A stretch of DNA of 64,000 nt from HNR sp040400085. Lineage in GTDB: Bacteria; Actinomycetota; Actinomycetes; Actinomycetales; Microbacteriaceae. How positions within the stretch are numbered: the first letter of the stretch is position 1; every line of letters begins with the position of its first letter. The position numbers and the translations under genes are program-made. The notes beneath the pieces are model-generated. The model saw only the letters and a list, made by a program, of their open reading frames with translations. It was not told the DNA's origin and did not search any database. Location: assembly GCA_040400085.1 (NCBI GenBank), contig JBBAQX010000022.1, forward strand, positions 1 to 64,000. Reading direction: 5' to 3'. Below are positions 62,496 through 64,000 of this stretch, one piece after another.

Positions 62496-64000
62496 TTAGG
62501 CGATCGTCTTGCGCTTGCGGCGAGCGATGACCAGGCTTGCTCCCAGCAGGGCCAGCAGTCCGCCAGCTGCGATCCAAGCTTGCGTGTCCGCTCCGGTCAA
62601 GGCCAACGGCGTGCCGCTGATCTTGGTTATATCCTGCGCGACACAGTCGGTGTCAGACAAGCAGCCCTGTTTGGTCGTGACGGTGGCATTGTTCACAACT
62701 GAACCGCTTGCCCCCGCATTCACGGTGACAGAGACCTTGACGGTCTTGACACCGCCAACAGCGATATCGCCAAGAGACCAGGTCACTGTACGCGCCTGAG
62801 CATCATACGAACCGTTATCCGACGATGACACATAGGTCACGTTGTCGGGGAGCGTGTCCGTCACCACAACATCCTCAGCAGCTGCATCGGACTTGTTCGT
62901 CACTGTGACGTCGTAGGTCGATGAGTCGCCGGGCTTTACCGTTTCCTTGTTGTCGTCCTTGACGATCACAAGGTGTGGAACAGCATCAATATCGGTCGTA
63001 GTGCATACCTCGTCCGTGTTGCAGCCCCCAGGGATGTCAAGGATTGCCGTGTTGATGACACGATCGCCGGGCTTCAGCGAGACAGATGCTTTCACCGTCA
63101 CCGTAACAGTAACGGTCGCCCCGGGGAGGAGCTCAGCAACTGTCCATGTGACGGTTGAACCGTCAGCACTTAGCTTGCCTCCATCTGAAGCAGCCACAAA
63201 TGTTGCGTTTTCAGGAAGCTTGTCCGTCACGATGGCGTCAGTGACCGTCTGGGTTGACGAGTTGTTGCCAACCGTAATGTCGTAGGTGGTCTCCTGCCCA
63301 GGCGTGACAACATTCTGGTTGTTATCCTTCAGAATCCATACGTCAGACGGGGTCCGGTCGATATCTGTTGCTTCGCACTCGTTTACCTCGGTTGCTGGGT
63401 TGTTCACACAGCGTCCATCGGTCGTAATTGACGCAGTGTTCACAATGAGCGTCTCGGCGGGAAGACCAAGGTGCACCTTCACCGTGACGATAATCTGTTT
63501 TGACTCTCCGGCAGCCAGAGTTCCCAGCTCCCATTCAAACGTGGACTCATCGTCTACCGCTTGAACTCCACGAATGGACGAGCTCACGAAATCAACGTTG
63601 GACGGCAACGTATCGCGAACGATCACGTTAGGGGCGTCAACATCTGAGTTGTTGGTTGCGGTCAGAACATAGTTGAGTGTTTCACCCGGACGAACGATCT
63701 CTCGCCCGTCATCCTTTGTGATTGACACAGACGGAATATGGTTGATATCAATCGACTCGCACTCGTTCTGTGGCGTTGCCGGATCGTCAACACAGACATC
63801 CTCGGTCGTTACCCGCGCAGGGTTCACGATGGAGTCGTTGATAACCGCTGTTGCAGAAACTGTCGCAACAATCTGGACGATGCGCTGGGCACCGGCATCC
63901 AACGAGCCAAGGTTCCATGTCACAGTCCGCGTTGCGGCATCGTAGGTTCCGCCATCGGTTGCTGACACAAACGTCAGGTTCGCAGGTAGAACATCCGTCA
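62496..64000 (-). CDS. DUF11-repeat surface protein with LAxTG sorting signal, 5' end cut by window edge
   Basis: The frame is open to base 64000, so the N-terminus lies outside. About four DUF11-type repeats of roughly 120 residues are visible, each with a VKPGDSSTYDVTVTN-like start and a TDTLPDNVTYVSSSDNG-like middle. Paired Cys occur at repeat borders (CVNNPATEVNEC). The end carries LALTG, a hydrophobic helix and RRKRK, a LAxTG wall-sorting signal. Such proteins form long stalks or adhesins. The GTG at 63968 is internal sequence, not the start. Confidence 0.9.
   Translation of the reverse strand, partial: TDVLPANLTFVSATDGGTYDAATRTVTWNLGSLDAGAQRIVQIVATVSATAVINDSIVNPARVTTEDVCVDDPATPQNECESIDINHIPSVSITKDDGREIVRPGETLNYVLTATNNSDVDAPNVIVRDTLPSNVDFVSSSIRGVQAVDDESTFEWELGTLAAGESKQIIVTVKVHLGLPAETLIVNTASITTDGRCVNNPATEVNECEATDIDRTPSDVWILKDNNQNVVTPGQETTYDITVGNNSSTQTVTDAIVTDKLPENATFVAASDGGKLSADGSTVTWTVAELLPGATVTVTVTVKASVSLKPGDRVINTAILDIPGGCNTDEVCTTTDIDAVPHLVIVKDDNKETVKPGDSSTYDVTVTNKSDAAAEDVVVTDTLPDNVTYVSSSDNGSYDAQARTVTWSLGDIAVGGVKTVKVSVTVNAGASGSVVNNATVTTKQGCLSDTDCVAQDITKISGTPLALTGADTQAWIAAGGLLALLGASLVIARRKRKTIA

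Noticed and set aside
61659..62702. 347-codon plus-strand frame
   Set aside because: Antisense to the esterase and DUF11 genes and spanning the two hairpins; no motif supports it.

Overview
The window looks like chromosome of a pigmented, GC-rich actinobacterium, most likely a member of Microbacteriaceae or a close relative. The evidence is an idi-crtE-crtB-crtI-crtYe-crtYf/crtEb cluster for C50 carotenoids, actinobacterial regulators (SigK/RskA type, LCP protein, class F sortase, LAxTG surface proteins), a ribDE-ribBA-ribH operon under an FMN riboswitch, and no lipid A or outer-membrane genes. I saw no rRNA, tRNA, phage, insertion sequence or CRISPR array. The family assignment is an inference from gene content.

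Layout. 0-2 kb: 3' part missing of a secreted metzincin protease, open at the left edge. 2.3-7.6 kb: glycerol catabolism (glpD-glpF-glpK) with a divergent SorC-type regulator. 7.6-9.5 kb: MarR regulator plus MFS exporter. 9.6-14.8 kb: FMN riboswitch, riboflavin operon and an MHS-type transporter. 14.9-16.8 kb: ABC exporter. 16.8-22.7 kb: C50 carotenoid operon with a fused cyclase-subunit/elongase gene. 22.8-25.2 kb: GT-C mannosyltransferase-like protein and a polyprenol-phosphate mannose synthase. 25.3-29.1 kb: DUF4397 surface protein, lipoprotein-type sortase, RskA/ECF sigma pair. 29.3-33.4 kb: two-component system divergent from a MacB-type ABC transporter. 33.5-47.6 kb: a nine-gene minus-strand operon for uptake and breakdown of what is probably a mannose/aminosugar-containing glycan. 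47.8-53.4 kb: regulators and single metabolic genes (AraC, GntR/FCD, OsmC, nicotinamidase, Gfo/Idh/MocA, CorA, MarR). 53.5-57 kb: MMPL transporter and a CrtI-like flavoprotein. 57.2-59.8 kb: cell-wall proteins (LCP, lysozyme-like). 59.8-62.3 kb: hexanucleotide repeat, photolyase, esterase. 62.4-64 kb: hairpins and a DUF11-repeat surface protein that runs off the right edge.

The most unusual system is the 33.5-47.6 kb operon. It joins an ABC sugar importer, a HutC-type GntR regulator, a ROK kinase, a DUF4127 protein of unknown function, a single protein that fuses a PF12831-type FAD oxidoreductase to a complete NanE epimerase, a GH38 alpha-mannosidase, and a cell-wall-anchored GHL10 glycoside hydrolase. 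Most of its inner junctions overlap by a few bases. The same 10-bp palindrome lies before the importer and inside the end of the regulator gene, just ahead of the enzymes.

A second theme is the cell surface: two LAxTG proteins, one LPxxx-tailed DUF4397 protein and a class F sortase that appears to lack its catalytic arginine. A third is a shared 13-bp TAG-N5-CTAA palindrome at three promoters (a MarR-MFS operon, the idi-crt operon and a MarR/MMPL divergent pair), which links the distant MarR/MMPL locus to carotenoid control.
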